Both the position numbers and the translations under genes were made by a program. The notes beneath the pieces were generated by a model that did not search any database, was not told the origin of the DNA, and saw only the letters and a program-made list of their open reading frames with translations. A DNA stretch of 64,000 nucleotides from Lithobates sylvaticus (lineage: Eukaryota; Chordata; Amphibia; Anura; Ranidae), in assembly GCA_028564925.1 (NCBI GenBank), contig CM053031.1, forward strand, positions 98,816,888-98,880,887. Reading direction: 5' to 3'. Shown in pieces: positions 34,440 to 44,585 of the stretch. Each line of letters opens with the position of its first letter. Position 1 is the first letter of the stretch.

Positions 34440-34889
34440 ATATATTTTACATCTGAAAGAGAAGGAGAAAAAAAAGGGGAATTTTTTAGAAGAACATTGG
34501 TGTTTTTTTGGGATCAATAAATGCTGCATCAAGATCAGCAATATTAATTATTTCTCATAAACAGGAGAGGATATGCATTGGTAAATGGTGAGCAGACTCT
34601 TACCCCATCGAGATGCATCAATGGAGACACGGGCGTGTCCACCAGTGCCTTACGTGGCGACTGGGGAAGGGCAAAATAGAGCCAGCAGGTTGATCAATAG
34701 TACCTAAAAATAATACCTATATTGTATCAACTGGGTAATCAATTTTCAATAAGGTGTATGTTGCACCCAAGGGTGGTGTGGGGGCCCGACGTGGTATTCC
34801 GTGGTGGCGCCCAGAGAAAAATGGGTATATCCCTAGTGGTATGGACGTGATGACATGTGTAAATTAATGTGCCGAATGGTGATGGGTGA

Positions 34890-35350
34890 GGGAAAGGAGT
34901 GAGGGAGTGGAAGGAAAACTTGGGAGGGATAGAGGACGGGGCAGAGGAGGGGGGGGGGGGGAAGGAAGGGGGGAGGAGGGGAAAAAAGGGGAAGGGGAAA
35001 TCCAGAGGGAGGGGGAGGGAAAGGGGGGGGGAGAGTGAAGGAGAAGATTGTAGTGAATGGAGGGGAGAGGAAAGGAATAAGACAAGGGAAGAGGGAGCAG
35101 GGGGGAGTGGAGGAAGGGAGATTGGGGTGGTATGTGGGTGGGTTGGTGGAGGCCCTAGACCACCTGGGGGAACTGGAGCTAGACCGGTATCTGTGCGAAG
35201 AGATGAAGGGTGGGGATGGTGAAGTGAGGGGGCGGGGGGGGTGGGGGAAAAAAATGTGAGTGGATGGGGGATGTGGAGCCTGTGGAGGCGTGGAGGGTAG
35301 GGGGGAAAAATGAAAAGAGTGTGGGAATGTGATGGTTGGAAGGTGAAATG
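34890..35350 (+). repeat. Polypurine (G/A) tract
   Basis: About 460 bp almost free of C and T on the + strand, with several runs of 8-13 G (near 34947, 35026 and 35240). It can form G-quadruplex or triplex structures. Long frames on either strand here are compositional artefacts. Confidence 0.9.
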
Positions 35351-36582
35351 TGCTCAAAGTGGGGGAAAATTATAAACGGACAAGTGAGTCCCAAAATGTG
35401 CAAACAACAATGGTGCCTGATAAAATTGTGAACTGTGTTGGGGGTGATTGTAATCGCCTAAGTAGGGGTGTACAATCAAATATGTGAGGTGAGCACGTTG
35501 CTAGGTGTGGAGAGAGTGACTAGGGAAGGGAGCCGTGTGAATGTGTGGGCGGTGATATGAGAATAGGTGCAAATTAAAGGGGCATGCAAAGAGATCAACT
35601 AGGGCCAATTACCTGGGAGCCAACAGATGCAGTCTACAGCGTGGGCAGCCTATTACTGAGATGGTAGTTCAGTATGCCACACTGGCCGGGATACAACTTG
35701 GAATGGCGGGGTGTCAGGGTAACCTGATATGGAAACAATGAGTTCCCCTGTGATGCGGGTAGCGGTATAATCCTAGGGGATAAAGCATAGGGTTAAAATA
35801 AGGGTACATTGGATGGGGAACGATGGAGCAGCTAGTGGTAGCTGGTGCACCCTCTTGCCTCTCTAACCATAACATCCAGGTGGCTTACCGCGTATTTTCC
35901 AAGTGTGTATCTTCCCGGGAGGTATTGGGACCTGCTGGCTAAGCGGCCGACGGAGCCTATAAATGCCCCTCCAACCTCCGCGCCAGCGCCAGCGTACTGA
36001 CGGCGCATGGCGTCAAGAGGTCAAGGGTCCTGCAGCGCGTCAATGGCCCGGCCACGCATGCGCACGCCTGGCGGTCCCCAATCGCGCATGCGCGAATGGT
36101 AGGGGGCCGCGCCGGCGCAGTTGGAACCGGCCGGTATGTGGTGCGCGCGCATAGGGCCTGGCGCGCGCGCTGCGCTCATGCCCAATGGCCCGGGACGAGC
36201 CTAGGCCAAGGCATGTGCAAGGACATGACACGGAGTATACCCGTCCTGAATTCATGGGCGGGGACTCCGTGCCGTCCCAGGGGCCCTACCAATCGCCCGA
36301 CAGGTAAAGCGGGCACGTCCATGTGTCCAAAGCATCTCGCGGAGGATATACAACATCAAGGGGGCCGCTGGTGGCTCCCCAAGTGTGCAGTCGCCCATCA
36401 AACCACGTATTAAATAAAGGGATAATATAACAATTGTTATGGAATGGAAGAAGAGATGCGCGGGAGGACAGAGAACCATGGAGGACACAGGAGCCATCGC
36501 CTGACCCGCTTCATGTCCCACAGCTCACTGCCATCACCCCAGGATGGGGTAAGTGTGTGCCGGTCAGACGGCGAGCAGGGGG

Positions 36583-37370
36583 TCACAGAGGCTGCATATG
36601 ATAAACACAAGCCACATATGATGGGCACAGAGGCTGCATATGATGGGCACAGAGGCTGTATGGTGGGCACAGGCGCTGCATTTGATGGGGCAACAGTGGC
36701 TGCATTTAATGGGCACAGGGGCTGCATATGATGGGCACATGTGCTGCATATGATGGGCACAGGCGCTGCATATGATGGGCACAGTGGCAGCATATGATGG
36801 GCACAGTGGCAGCATATGATGGGCACAGTGGCTGCATATGATGGGCAAAGTGGCTGCATTTTATGGGCACAGTGGCTGCATTTGATGGGCACAGTGGCTG
36901 CATATGATGGGCACAGAGGCTGTATGATGGGCACAGGCGCTGCATATGATGGGCATAGTGGCAGCATATGATGGGCACAGAGGCTGTATGATGGGCACAG
37001 GCTACATAGGATGGGCACAGAGGCTGCATTTGATGGGGCAATAGTGGCTTCATTTATTGGGCACAGTGGCTGCATATGATGGGCACAGGCTGCATATGCT
37101 GAGCACAGCGCTGCATATGATGGACACAGTGGCAGCATATGATGGGCACAGTGGCTGCATTTGAAGGGCACAGCGGCTGCATGTGATGGGCATGGGCTGC
37201 ATAATAGGGGCACAGGCTGCATAATAGGGGCACAGGCTGCATATGATGGGCACAGGCGCTGCATATGATGGGCACAGTGGCTGCTTTTGATGGGCACAGT
37301 GGCTGCATGTTATGGGGGCACAGTGGCTGCAGTTTATGGGCACAGTGGCTACAATTAATGGCACAGTGAG
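36583..37370. repeat. Minisatellite GCATATGATGGGCACAGTG
   Basis: About 34 units of 21-23 bp, consensus GGCTGCATATGATGGGCACA with G/T variants (CAGAGGC, CAGGCGC, CAGTGGC). It lies inside the hAT at 33774-37420. It yields repeated CAHHMQPLCPSYAA-like text in the minus frames, which should not be taken as protein. Confidence 0.95.
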
Positions 37371-37428
37371 ACTGCAATTTGTTTTTTTCATGAACAAAAT
37401 TTGAGCACCAGCCGCCACTGCATGGAAG

Positions 37429-38100
37429 TAATTAGTATAAAAAGCCAAATGCTTCTAGAGTAATGGATACAAATGGGTTATAAGATACAAATGAATCACA
37501 GTTGAGGTCAAGCTATGTGTTGGAAACATAATGACATTGATAGGCTCGACGCGTTTCGTGGCCAGTCGCCACTCATCGGGAGAAAACGCATAGCATAACT
37601 GAAAAAAATGAAAAAAGGTACCAAATCAGAACTAATGTTTTTCCCAGATAGTAAGAAACAAGGTAGGGGCAAGGGGAAACAAGATGTGTATCTCCCTGGA
37701 ATACTTACGCATACATTGTTCTAGATAAATAGTGTTGCAAGTCAGGATCTGCAAGGAAAGTTTGTCCAGGGAGCTGAGGTATTGAACCCAAGGAGGAAGT
37801 GAGCGCACCGACACACCCCAGGAGCACCCTCCAAAAGTAATAGGCAAGGGTGAAAAGATTCCAAATATGTCTGTAGAGTAAATTATATTGGACCAATACT
37901 TGTGAATGGTACCAGTATATACATACAGTATTCGTGAATTATAAACCAACACCCATTATTGTCTGAAAAAGTAAAAGTGTAGTAGATACAAAGTGAAAGG
38001 AATAATATAGCGCATAAAAAGAAAGAAAGTAAAAAAAAAAAAGTGAAAAATTGCATACATACAGAGGGAAGAGTAGAAACTGGTAGGATCAGCCAGGTAT
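37429..38100 (-). mobile_element. Penelope-type terminal-repeat remnant
   Basis: Called because of the hammerhead-like motif at 37545-37582 and the TAGGCTCGACGCGTTTCGTG phrase typical of such repeats. The rest (37600-38100) has no recognised coding text. The hAT at 33774-37420 appears to have landed in it or next to it. Confidence 0.45.
37545..37582 (-). ncRNA. Hammerhead-ribozyme-like motif 2
   Basis: The minus-strand order is: stem I strand CTC; core CCGATGA (U4 of CUGAUGA replaced by C); stem II GTGGC-GACTG-GCCAC with five perfect pairs; GAAA; CGCGTC with the palindromic ACGCGT in place of stem III and GTC as cleavage triplet; stem I strand GAG. The core substitution would be expected to weaken or abolish self-cleavage, so this is a relic of the motif. 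Confidence 0.6.
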
Positions 38101-38435
38101 GTACTGTTATTCATGCTTTAAGGGAACAGGATCCTTTTTTTTGTGTGGGGGGGGGGGGGGGTTAACAAACGCTTTATCCTTCTAACTGCCACCTTTGCTG
38201 GATAGCTTGAGCTGATAAGGGAAGTAAAAAAAATCATAGACTTACCTCACCAAGCAATAAAACTATGTTACATGGGGGATATTCAGAAAACAAAGACTGC
38301 TGTGTTAATGCTGACAGACCATATCATATGTGTAATTTTTTTATTATGGCCATAGTTACACTTTATGCTGCTAATAATTGCACTCATCTCTTGCATTCAT
38401 CCGTTTGATCATTTTCATTTCTTGGATGACTTTAG
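38101..38435. other. Intronic sequence before exon 3
   Basis: A run of about 14 G near 38148-38161 and AT-rich DNA. The acceptor at 38435 is preceded by TTTCATTTCTTGGATGACTT. No other feature. Confidence 0.6.
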
Positions 38436-38582
38436 ATGGATGACATGAGAACTTCCATGTTGACCCCAGATGAGAAGCTATCACGTCATCTCAATTGGAG
38501 GTTTCAACATGTAGACAGCTGGATGTTACCCAAAGAGACCATTGCAGTGGTAAAATCCATTTCCTCCAGCAAACTTAAACAG
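38436..38582 (+). CDS. Host gene, internal exon 3 of 3 seen
   Basis: A 147-bp exon (49 codons, phase 0 at both ends) between ACTTTAG and donor CAG|GTAAGA, a strong match to the donor consensus. Translation: MDDMRTSMLTPDEKLSRHLN, WRFQHVDSWMLPKETIAVVK, SISSSKLKQ. Joined with the two earlier exons it makes 114 uninterrupted residues. The 7.9-kb intron before it is filled with elements. The sequence looks like real protein (balanced, with tryptophans), but I cannot assign a family. Confidence 0.75.
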
Positions 38583-38731
38583 GTAAGAATCATCAAAAAT
38601 CCTATACTTCTGAAACAAAATATGACATTTAGGTTGATGGGGAATTGTCCACTGTTGGGTCAGCATTTCTAGAATTTGCAGAATCTCCTGTGGTTTACGT
38701 GTGAATACTTCTAATATTTGCATCAGACCTT

Positions 38732-39005
38732 AAGGCTGGGTTCACACTATTTGCGGATTTGCTTGCAGCAGGGGGTCCGGGGTGTCCCTGTTCACTGCTT
38801 CAGGTCCGAATTAGGTCTGAATTTTTGCCTGAATTCGGACCTGAAATGGAGCCAAAGACGCACGGGACCCTTCTGCTGTGCGCTTCCCGGCCACCCTGGA
38901 GATATTTGAACCGGCTCTATTAAGAGACGATCATACTCTCCTGTCATGCGAATTGGATGGGGGGAAACACTCATCCAATTTGCATAAGTTTGAACCCAGC
39001 CTAAT
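38732..39005 (+). mobile_element. Short inverted-repeat element, GGGTTCAC family
   Basis: TTAAGGCTGGGTTCACACTA at the left and AGTTTGAACCCAGCCTAA at the right are inverted over about 15 bp. The interior has mirrored AGGTCCGAATTAGG / GAATTCGGACCTG text and ATGCGAATTGGATG. Related copies are at 6296 (+) and 53580 (-). Confidence 0.85.
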
Positions 39006-39231
39006 AAAATGGTAGACAATGGTAATATTGGTAATCCTGTATGTAAAATTTTAGTAAGTAGTGTCATACAGCAGTTAGCAGTGTGATAAGTATATCAAAA
39101 TCCTATCAAGTGTCACATTTTAAACAGGCATACATGTACATCAAAATTTACAGTATATGAAGCAGCCAAAGCATGTTATTTAAATACATGTACTTTGTTA
39201 TTGTTCGCACACTTATTCAGGCATTGTATTA

Positions 39232-39829
39232 GACCCCTTTCACACTGGAGCATTTTTCAGGCGCTTTAGCTCTAAAAATAGCGCCTTTAAAGCACCTGAA
39301 AAATGCCTCATCTGCAGTCCCAGTGTGAAAGCCCGAGTGCTTTCACTATGGGGCGGTGCACTTGCAGGACGTTAGAAATGGATCTTTGGGGTAGTTTGTG
39401 AGCGCTGTATACAATGCTCCTCCACCGTCTCTGCCCATTGGAATGCAAGGGCTCTTTCACACTGGGGCGTGGGCGTTGTAATGTTTGCACTTTTCGGCTG
39501 CTAGTGGGGTGCTTTTAACCTCAGCTAGTGGCCGAACAAAGGGTTAAAAGCCCCCGCTAAACCACCTCTGCCGAAGTGCTTTGCAGGTGCTTCGGCAGCG
39601 CTGGCCATTGATTTCAATTGCAGAGGCATTTTAGGAGTGGTGAATTCACCGCTCCCGCAACACCCCAAAGATGCTGCTTGCAGGCCTTTTTTTCTCGTCC
39701 TGCAAGCGCACCACCTCAGTGTGAAAGCACTCCGGCTTTCACACTGGGGTTGCTTGAGAGGCGCTTTTCAGGTGCTTTACAAAAACGCCTTAAAAGGTGC
39801 CCCAGTGTGACAGTAGCCTTATGCCGCGT
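39232..39829. mobile_element. Inverted-repeat element, TTTCACACTGG family
   Basis: CCCCTTTCACACTGGAGCAT at the left and GGTGCCCCAGTGTGACAG at the right are inverted. Internal copies of TTTCACACTGGGGC (39456, 39737) and CAGTGTGAAAGC (39322, 39717) make it a chain of fold-back units. GCGCTTTTCAGGTGCTTTAC near the right end mirrors TTCAGGCGCTTTAGC near the left. It is non-coding and ends at the start of palindromic copy 5. Confidence 0.75.
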
Positions 39830-40211
39830 ACACACGACTGGACTTTCCGTCGGAATGAACTCCGACGGGCTTTTCAACTGACTTTTCGATGGAGTTCCGC
39901 TGAAACGGACTTGCCTACACACAATCACACCAAAGTCTGATCGTTTAACGCGATGACGTATGACGGGACTAGAAAAAGGAAGTTCAATAGCCAGTAGCCA
40001 ATAGCTGCCCTTGCGTCGTTGTTGGTCCGTCGGACCTGCATACAGATGAGTGGTTTTCTCTATAGGAACTGGTTCCGGCGGAAAGATTTCTAAAGTCCGT
40101 CAGATTTTTCGACAGAAAAGGTCAGATGAAGCCCACACGCGATCGAATTGTCCGACGGATTTGTTCCGTCTAAACTTTGCTGTCAAAGTCCGGTCGTGTG
40201 TACACGGCATA
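39830..40211. mobile_element. Palindromic TA-flanked element, copy 5 of 6
   Basis: TATGCCGCGTACACACGACT at the left and CCGGTCGTGTGTACACGGCA then TAA at the right. It shares the CGACTGGACTTT subtype and AGCCAGTAGCCAATAGCTGC with copy 3. Confidence 0.87.
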
Positions 40212-40391
40212 ATGATGGAGAAGGTCTCTCTGATGGGGCTACATTTCAATACAATTAAAAAGAACACATTCATCAGCACACAGAGGTCCATCTATTGTCA
40301 TTCCCTCCCACTGCTAAAAAGAACTGAGGATAAACACCCTAAAGCTACTTTAGTCAAACTATGGCCAATGCATCCAAGGCATTGTCCATAA

Positions 40392-41628
40392 TAGGGTTGC
40401 ACCAATACCGGTATCAGTGCCCATACTAGGCATATTTGCGAGTATCGGTACTAAAATCCTCCGATACCCGAAGTCGATACTGTAAGTGACGTCAGCTTGG
40501 GAGTGGAAAGCCTCCTCCTCTGGTTCGGCTGTCTCCTCATCCCCGCCTAGTCCTCCCAGTGGCGTCGCTAGGGGGGTGCGTACCGCACTCAGATGACACC
40601 CCACCATCTTTTACTTTGGGTAAGAGCCCGCACCAGTGGCAGAACTCCCAGCTCCTCCAATTCCCACCTGTCAAAATGATTGGTTGCTGGGTCCACCTAG
40701 CAACCAATCCGGTGCATGGAGGCCCTAGCATTCAGAGGAGGAAGATGTAACTTCCTCCTCCTGAGCTGCCCGCCTCCACCTAGTGTTGAACTTCCCAATG
40801 ACAATGGAAGGGCCTGGAGTCTGAGGAGACTTTCTATCTGGACCGGGACACTGCTTCTGAGCTGGGTCGCTGGGAGTCTGAGGTGACCTGATTGCAATCT
40901 GGACTGGGACACTACTAATGCGAGTGAGCAGAGCTACAGAGATGGCTGCACACTGGGAGGGGGGAGGGGCAGGGATCACACAGGTGTATTCTAGAGGGAG
41001 GGAGGACAGGCTTCCCCAGAGCTGTGTACACTGACTGCAACTTCACCACACCATCCACAGTACTTGTCTGCAGTCTCTGACTGTCTCCTGTACCATATCT
41101 GCAGTCTCTGACTGTCTCCTGTATCATGTCTGCAGTCTCTGACTGTCTCTTTTACCATGTCCGCAGTCTCTGACCGTCTCCTGTACCATGTCTGCAGTCT
41201 CTGACCATCTCCTGTACCATGTCTGCAGTCTCTGACCATCTCCTGTACCATGTCGGCAGTCTCTGACTGTCTCCTGTACCATGTCTGCAGTCACTGCTGT
41301 CACTTGTGCCTCCTCCATCCCTCCACCAGCTGTCACCTCTTCCCCATGTCTCCCAATGACCCTCCCATCCCCATCCTTTTCCCCCCAGCGATCACAGCCT
41401 TTTCCATCCCAACTCTTCCACCCCACAATCCCTATTTCACCCCACCCTCAACTACCCTGCCCTCACTTACTCCTCTACCCCCCCCCTGCCCTCACCCCAC
41501 TCCCTAACAACTACCCCTCTACCTACTCTTTCTAGGCAATAGATATGAGTAATTGGTATCAGCGAGTACTTGAAAAAAGTATCAGTACTCGTACTTGGTG
41601 TTAAAGAAATGGTATTGGTGCAGCCCTA
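40392..41628. mobile_element. Non-autonomous hAT element with perfect 8-bp TSD
   Basis: The left end is TAGGGTTGCACCAATACCGG and the right end is GGTATTGGTGCAGCCCTA, inverted over 18 bp. The flanks are identical: GTCCATAA at 40384-40391 and 41629-41636. The subterminal regions (GTATCGGTACT / AGTATCAGTACTCG) are also mirrored. The element is 1,237 bp without a transposase frame. It contains a nested repeat starting CAGTGGCGTCGCTAGGGGGG (40558) and a 31-bp minisatellite. Confidence 0.93.
41065..41296. repeat. 31-bp minisatellite GTCTGCAGTCTCTGACTGTC
   Basis: Between seven and eight units of 31 bp (GTCTGCAGTCTCTGACTGTC then TCCTGTACCAT) with few changes (CCATC for CTGTC), so it is relatively young. 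It is followed to 41535 by a C-rich pyrimidine tract. Confidence 0.95.
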
Positions 41629-41636
41629 GTCCATAA

Positions 41637-42748
41637 CAACATTATTGGTGACATCCTTCTCAAAATGTTGGTTGTTTGGCTGTCTCTGACTAGGCACTAA
41701 CCCACAACAGGCAAGCAGATCTGAAAATTCAAAATTATGGCTTGGTATAGACTTTATTTTAGTCTGTTGGCTGAACTATGGGGGGAGTTCCTTCAGGTGG
41801 GAGATTGTATTCCGACAGTGAGACTCTCTGCTGTCAGATTACACTGCAGCAACTGTTCAACGAAAGTTTTACAGCAGAACCGTTAGACAGAAGTCCATCT
41901 ATTGATCAACTTCTGTTGAACATGGAGGGCCACGTGTGGATCCGCCTGTACCCAGCCTAAGCCAGAACACCTAATCTGTATAGTTTCTCAAAGGCAATGA
42001 TTCTGAAAGCATTGAAGCCAGGATCAGCATGACAGCAACAGAATTAGATTTTTAAGAAAAAATATTCAGAAATGAAGCCTCAGTACATATTTACTTTAGA
42101 TTTTTTCTTCCATGTTTAATATATGAAGCTAATATACACTATACCCAGCAAGGTAATAGAGACAAATAATGCAGACTACAACCACATATAAATTTGATAA
42201 CAAATTTCTATAATTTCTATGTTTATGTCTGTTTCCTAACTCAATACTGGCATCTAGGCCAAATTAACATAATGGCCTCTCACGCATAGAATAAAAAAAT
42301 GTAAATGCCTGCTGCCTTATAAAGAGCATAGACAAGGTTTGGGCTTGCTGCCAGCATGGGTTCATGGCAAACTCTTGTGGAAATTTGCCAGACAGAATTC
42401 TAGGTAACCATAATGCCTGGCCTTTGAAGTCAGTTGCCTTAGAAGGACCAATAACAGGGCTTTAGGATAGCCAGCCCCCTCATTATAAATGGTGAGGTCA
42501 CAGCAGCCATACTGACAGTCTTCTTTAGCTCTAATAAGGAAAGCATAAAAAGTGTTCTTGAAAATCACCTAAAAAAACTAGGTAGGTCCTTTTTTTGCAC
42601 TCCAGCAAAAACCTGCCACAGGAATACTGCTTCACTCTGGGGAAGAGCCTATGACAGCTTCACAAAATCCAATTAAGTCTTCCACTTTGCCCAGCTGCCA
42701 GTCATTTTACATTGTTGTTATGATTGCTTAACCAGGGCAGAGACAGTC
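41637..42748. other. No gene; repeat fragment at 41745-41965
   Basis: 41745-41965 (GGCTGAACTATGGGGGGAGT, TCTGCTGTCAGATTACACTG, CAACTGTTCAACG) belongs with the pieces at 19970 and 44400. The rest is intronic DNA with nothing recognised. Confidence 0.45.
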
Positions 42749-43112
42749 TAAAGCCCCATACACACGGTCGGATTTTCCGATGGATTCTGTCCTATCGGAC
42801 AATGTTGTCGGAGATTCCGACCGTGTGTAGGCACCATCGGACAGTTTCCATCGGATTGTCCGACGGACAAAGTTCTATCTCCTGCTCTATAAATATTCCG
42901 ACAACAAAGTCCGATCATACCAATTCCGATCGTGTGTAGCGAATTCCGATGGACAAAGTGCCACGCATGCTCAGATCACATTACAAGACCAAAGCTATTG
43001 GCTACTAGCCTCTACGTAGTCCTGTCGTAGGCAACAAACGTCACCACGTCAGTCAAACGTCAGTCCGATGGATTTGGTGGTCGGATTTTCCGACCGTGTG
43101 TATGGGGCTTTA
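42749..43112. mobile_element. Palindromic TA-flanked element, copy 6 of 6
   Basis: TAAAGCCCCATACACACGGT at the left and ACCGTGTGTATGGGGCTTTA at the right are perfect reverse complements over at least 20 bp, so this is the best preserved copy. Inside, TCCGATGGA and CGTCACCACGTCAG appear as in copy 1 (8123), its closest relative. Confidence 0.92.
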
Positions 43113-44147
43113 TGAGAAGAAAAAAAATGCAAATCTGAAAATAGTTTTTAACAAAAATGAAAAATGATTAGCAGGTAAGAATATGTAGGACTGCCCAGGC
43201 CAAGAACTGGAGGATGGAGGCTGTTTTCACCAGTTCTTTACTTTGTAAGGCACTATTCTCCCCATATCACCCCAGCTCCCCAGATCCTTTCATAATGCCA
43301 TAATAATATAAGTAAGAGAAGGCGGAGGAGGAAGAGGTGAAAGAGGTAGGGCAAGAGAAGCAGAGGCAAAAAGAGGTCACAATAGCATTGGTCAAAAATT
43401 ACTACCTTTATGTGGCATGGCAGCAAGTCTACTTCTCCTTTTAGGCTTATGTGTATTTTTATTTATTTTTTTGGATGGTCCTTATTTCTAGAAGTGCAGG
43501 CAACCTATGGCTGTAGGATTCTACTTACCCCCCCCCCCACGCACCTTTGCATGCGCTGCTGCCCACCCTTCCACAGTATGGGGGGAAGAGAGGGCATCGG
43601 CAAACAGAGGGGTACATTTTACAGCTTGGTGGAGGGCTCACCTATGGCTGAGGGTTTTTCCCAATAGACATGCCTCCAATGCCCTGACTATATTGAAATA
43701 AATACAGTATATGAAAAAATACAAGTGGTTGCTGAGTGCCTGGGAGGAGTACAATTATGCTGGCAAAGCAGTGAAATTGCAACCGCGTCTGACCTCTGCT
43801 ATGTGCAGCTCAACCACCACATCAATGACAAAAATTGTAAAAAAATATTACCAGTGCACTTATAAAAATAAATAAATAATAATCAGAAATAAAACAGAAT
43901 TAAAAAAAAGAAGAAGAAGAAAACAGGAAACAAACTGTATGCTCTGATGCACATGGGGGGAACTGCTGGTTGAAGGAAAAGGTCAATAACAGGAGGGGGG
44001 TGCAGGTGACCAGACTGACACTGTACAGTCATTAAAAAAAGTTGCTGAAGTTGTTTTCTTTGTTAAAGTACCACAAAGCAACAGACCTTCATAAAAAAGT
44101 AATTATTTTCTTTGTTTACCTTTAAATTGTTTCCTACTTCATTTTAG
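43113..44147. other. No gene seen
   Basis: Purine-rich tracts (43310-43380), C and A runs, and AT-rich DNA. The end (TTGTTTCCTACTTCATTTTAG) is a strong acceptor-like site. Confidence 0.55.
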
Positions 44148-44200
44148 ATGTTACAGCCCCAAAGGTCACATTGCTGCTCCTGGCCCCTTTGTCTGAACAA
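44148..44200 (+). CDS. Candidate further exon of the host gene
   Basis: A 53-bp segment between a good acceptor (TTTCCTACTTCATTTTAG) and a donor-like AACAA|GTGAGT. It continues exon 3 in phase 0 as MLQPQRSHCCSWPLCLN plus two bases, stopping (TGA) right after the donor if unspliced. Splice signals are good, but the cysteine-rich translation has no recognisable family text and the segment is short. A chance AG...GT pair is possible. Confidence 0.3.
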
Positions 44201-44585
44201 GTGAGTTATAAGAGATCTCTTATGCAGTGGTGTGCTAATTTGAGTGATCCCATGGTCCTCTCTCTCGTGAATGGCAATTCTGACTTCATTCATGAGTCAG
44301 CTTACGATTACCTGCCGTGTGTGTGTCAGGCGCGCCTGTTAACAGCGCCGTCATGGGACAACATTAGATACAGGCTGACTAGCTCTATCACTGGAGCACA
44401 ATTAGAGACTCTGCCAATGAACATTTGAAGGCTAATGGCTGACAGCGCTAATCGGAGTGTTCTGGCGGGGAGGCCATCCCCCTGTCAGAACACATTAGCT
44501 CAGCAGGGGAGGTCGCTGTACTAAAACCGTATAGTTAGTACAGAGGCTCCGACTTGAGCAATCAGGTTATTTTTTGTTCAACCCA
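44201..44585 (+). repeat. Interspersed repeat fragment
   Basis: CCCCCTGTCAGAACACATTA, GCTCAGCAGGGGAGG and ATTTTTTGTTCAACCCA match, in this or the opposite sense, text at 19970-20175 and 41770-41960. No clean ends found. Confidence 0.5.

Larger units (their letters stand above)
34210..36440 (-). mobile_element. Penelope-type insertion with ribozyme and 14-bp TSD
   Basis: Identical GGAATGGAAGAAGA occurs at 34196-34209 and 36441-36454, so the 2,231 bp between are an insertion with a 14-bp target duplication. Near its left end the minus strand carries a hammerhead-like ribozyme (34398-34439), the hallmark of Penelope-like terminal repeats. The other end is GC-rich with many GCGCATGCGC-type words (35990-36180). 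A purine tract occupies 34890-35350. No reverse transcriptase was recognised, so it is either a non-autonomous derivative or a copy lacking its coding part. Confidence 0.6.
33774..37420. mobile_element. hAT-type element with a Penelope-like insertion and minisatellite
   Basis: The left end is CAGTGGCAGTGCGTCCATTA and the right end is TTTGAGCACCAGCCGCCACTG read as its complement CAGTGGCGGCTGGTGCTC, so the outer CAGTGGC is inverted. Flanks CATTAAAG (33766-33773) and CATGGAAG (37421-37428) agree at 6 of 8 bases, as expected for an aged hAT duplication. The body holds a 2.2-kb insertion (34210-36440) and a 23-bp minisatellite (36583-37370). There is no transposase frame. The 286-codon minus frame across the minisatellite is an artefact of the repeat. 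Confidence 0.6.

Noticed and set aside
34833-35357. Proline/serine-rich minus-strand frame of 174 codons
   Set aside because: It is the complement of the purine tract; pure composition.
36437-37297. 286-codon minus-strand frame with repeated CPSYAA and HHMQPLCP text
   Set aside because: It is the translation of the 23-bp minisatellite; several frames on this strand are equally long and none has a family motif.
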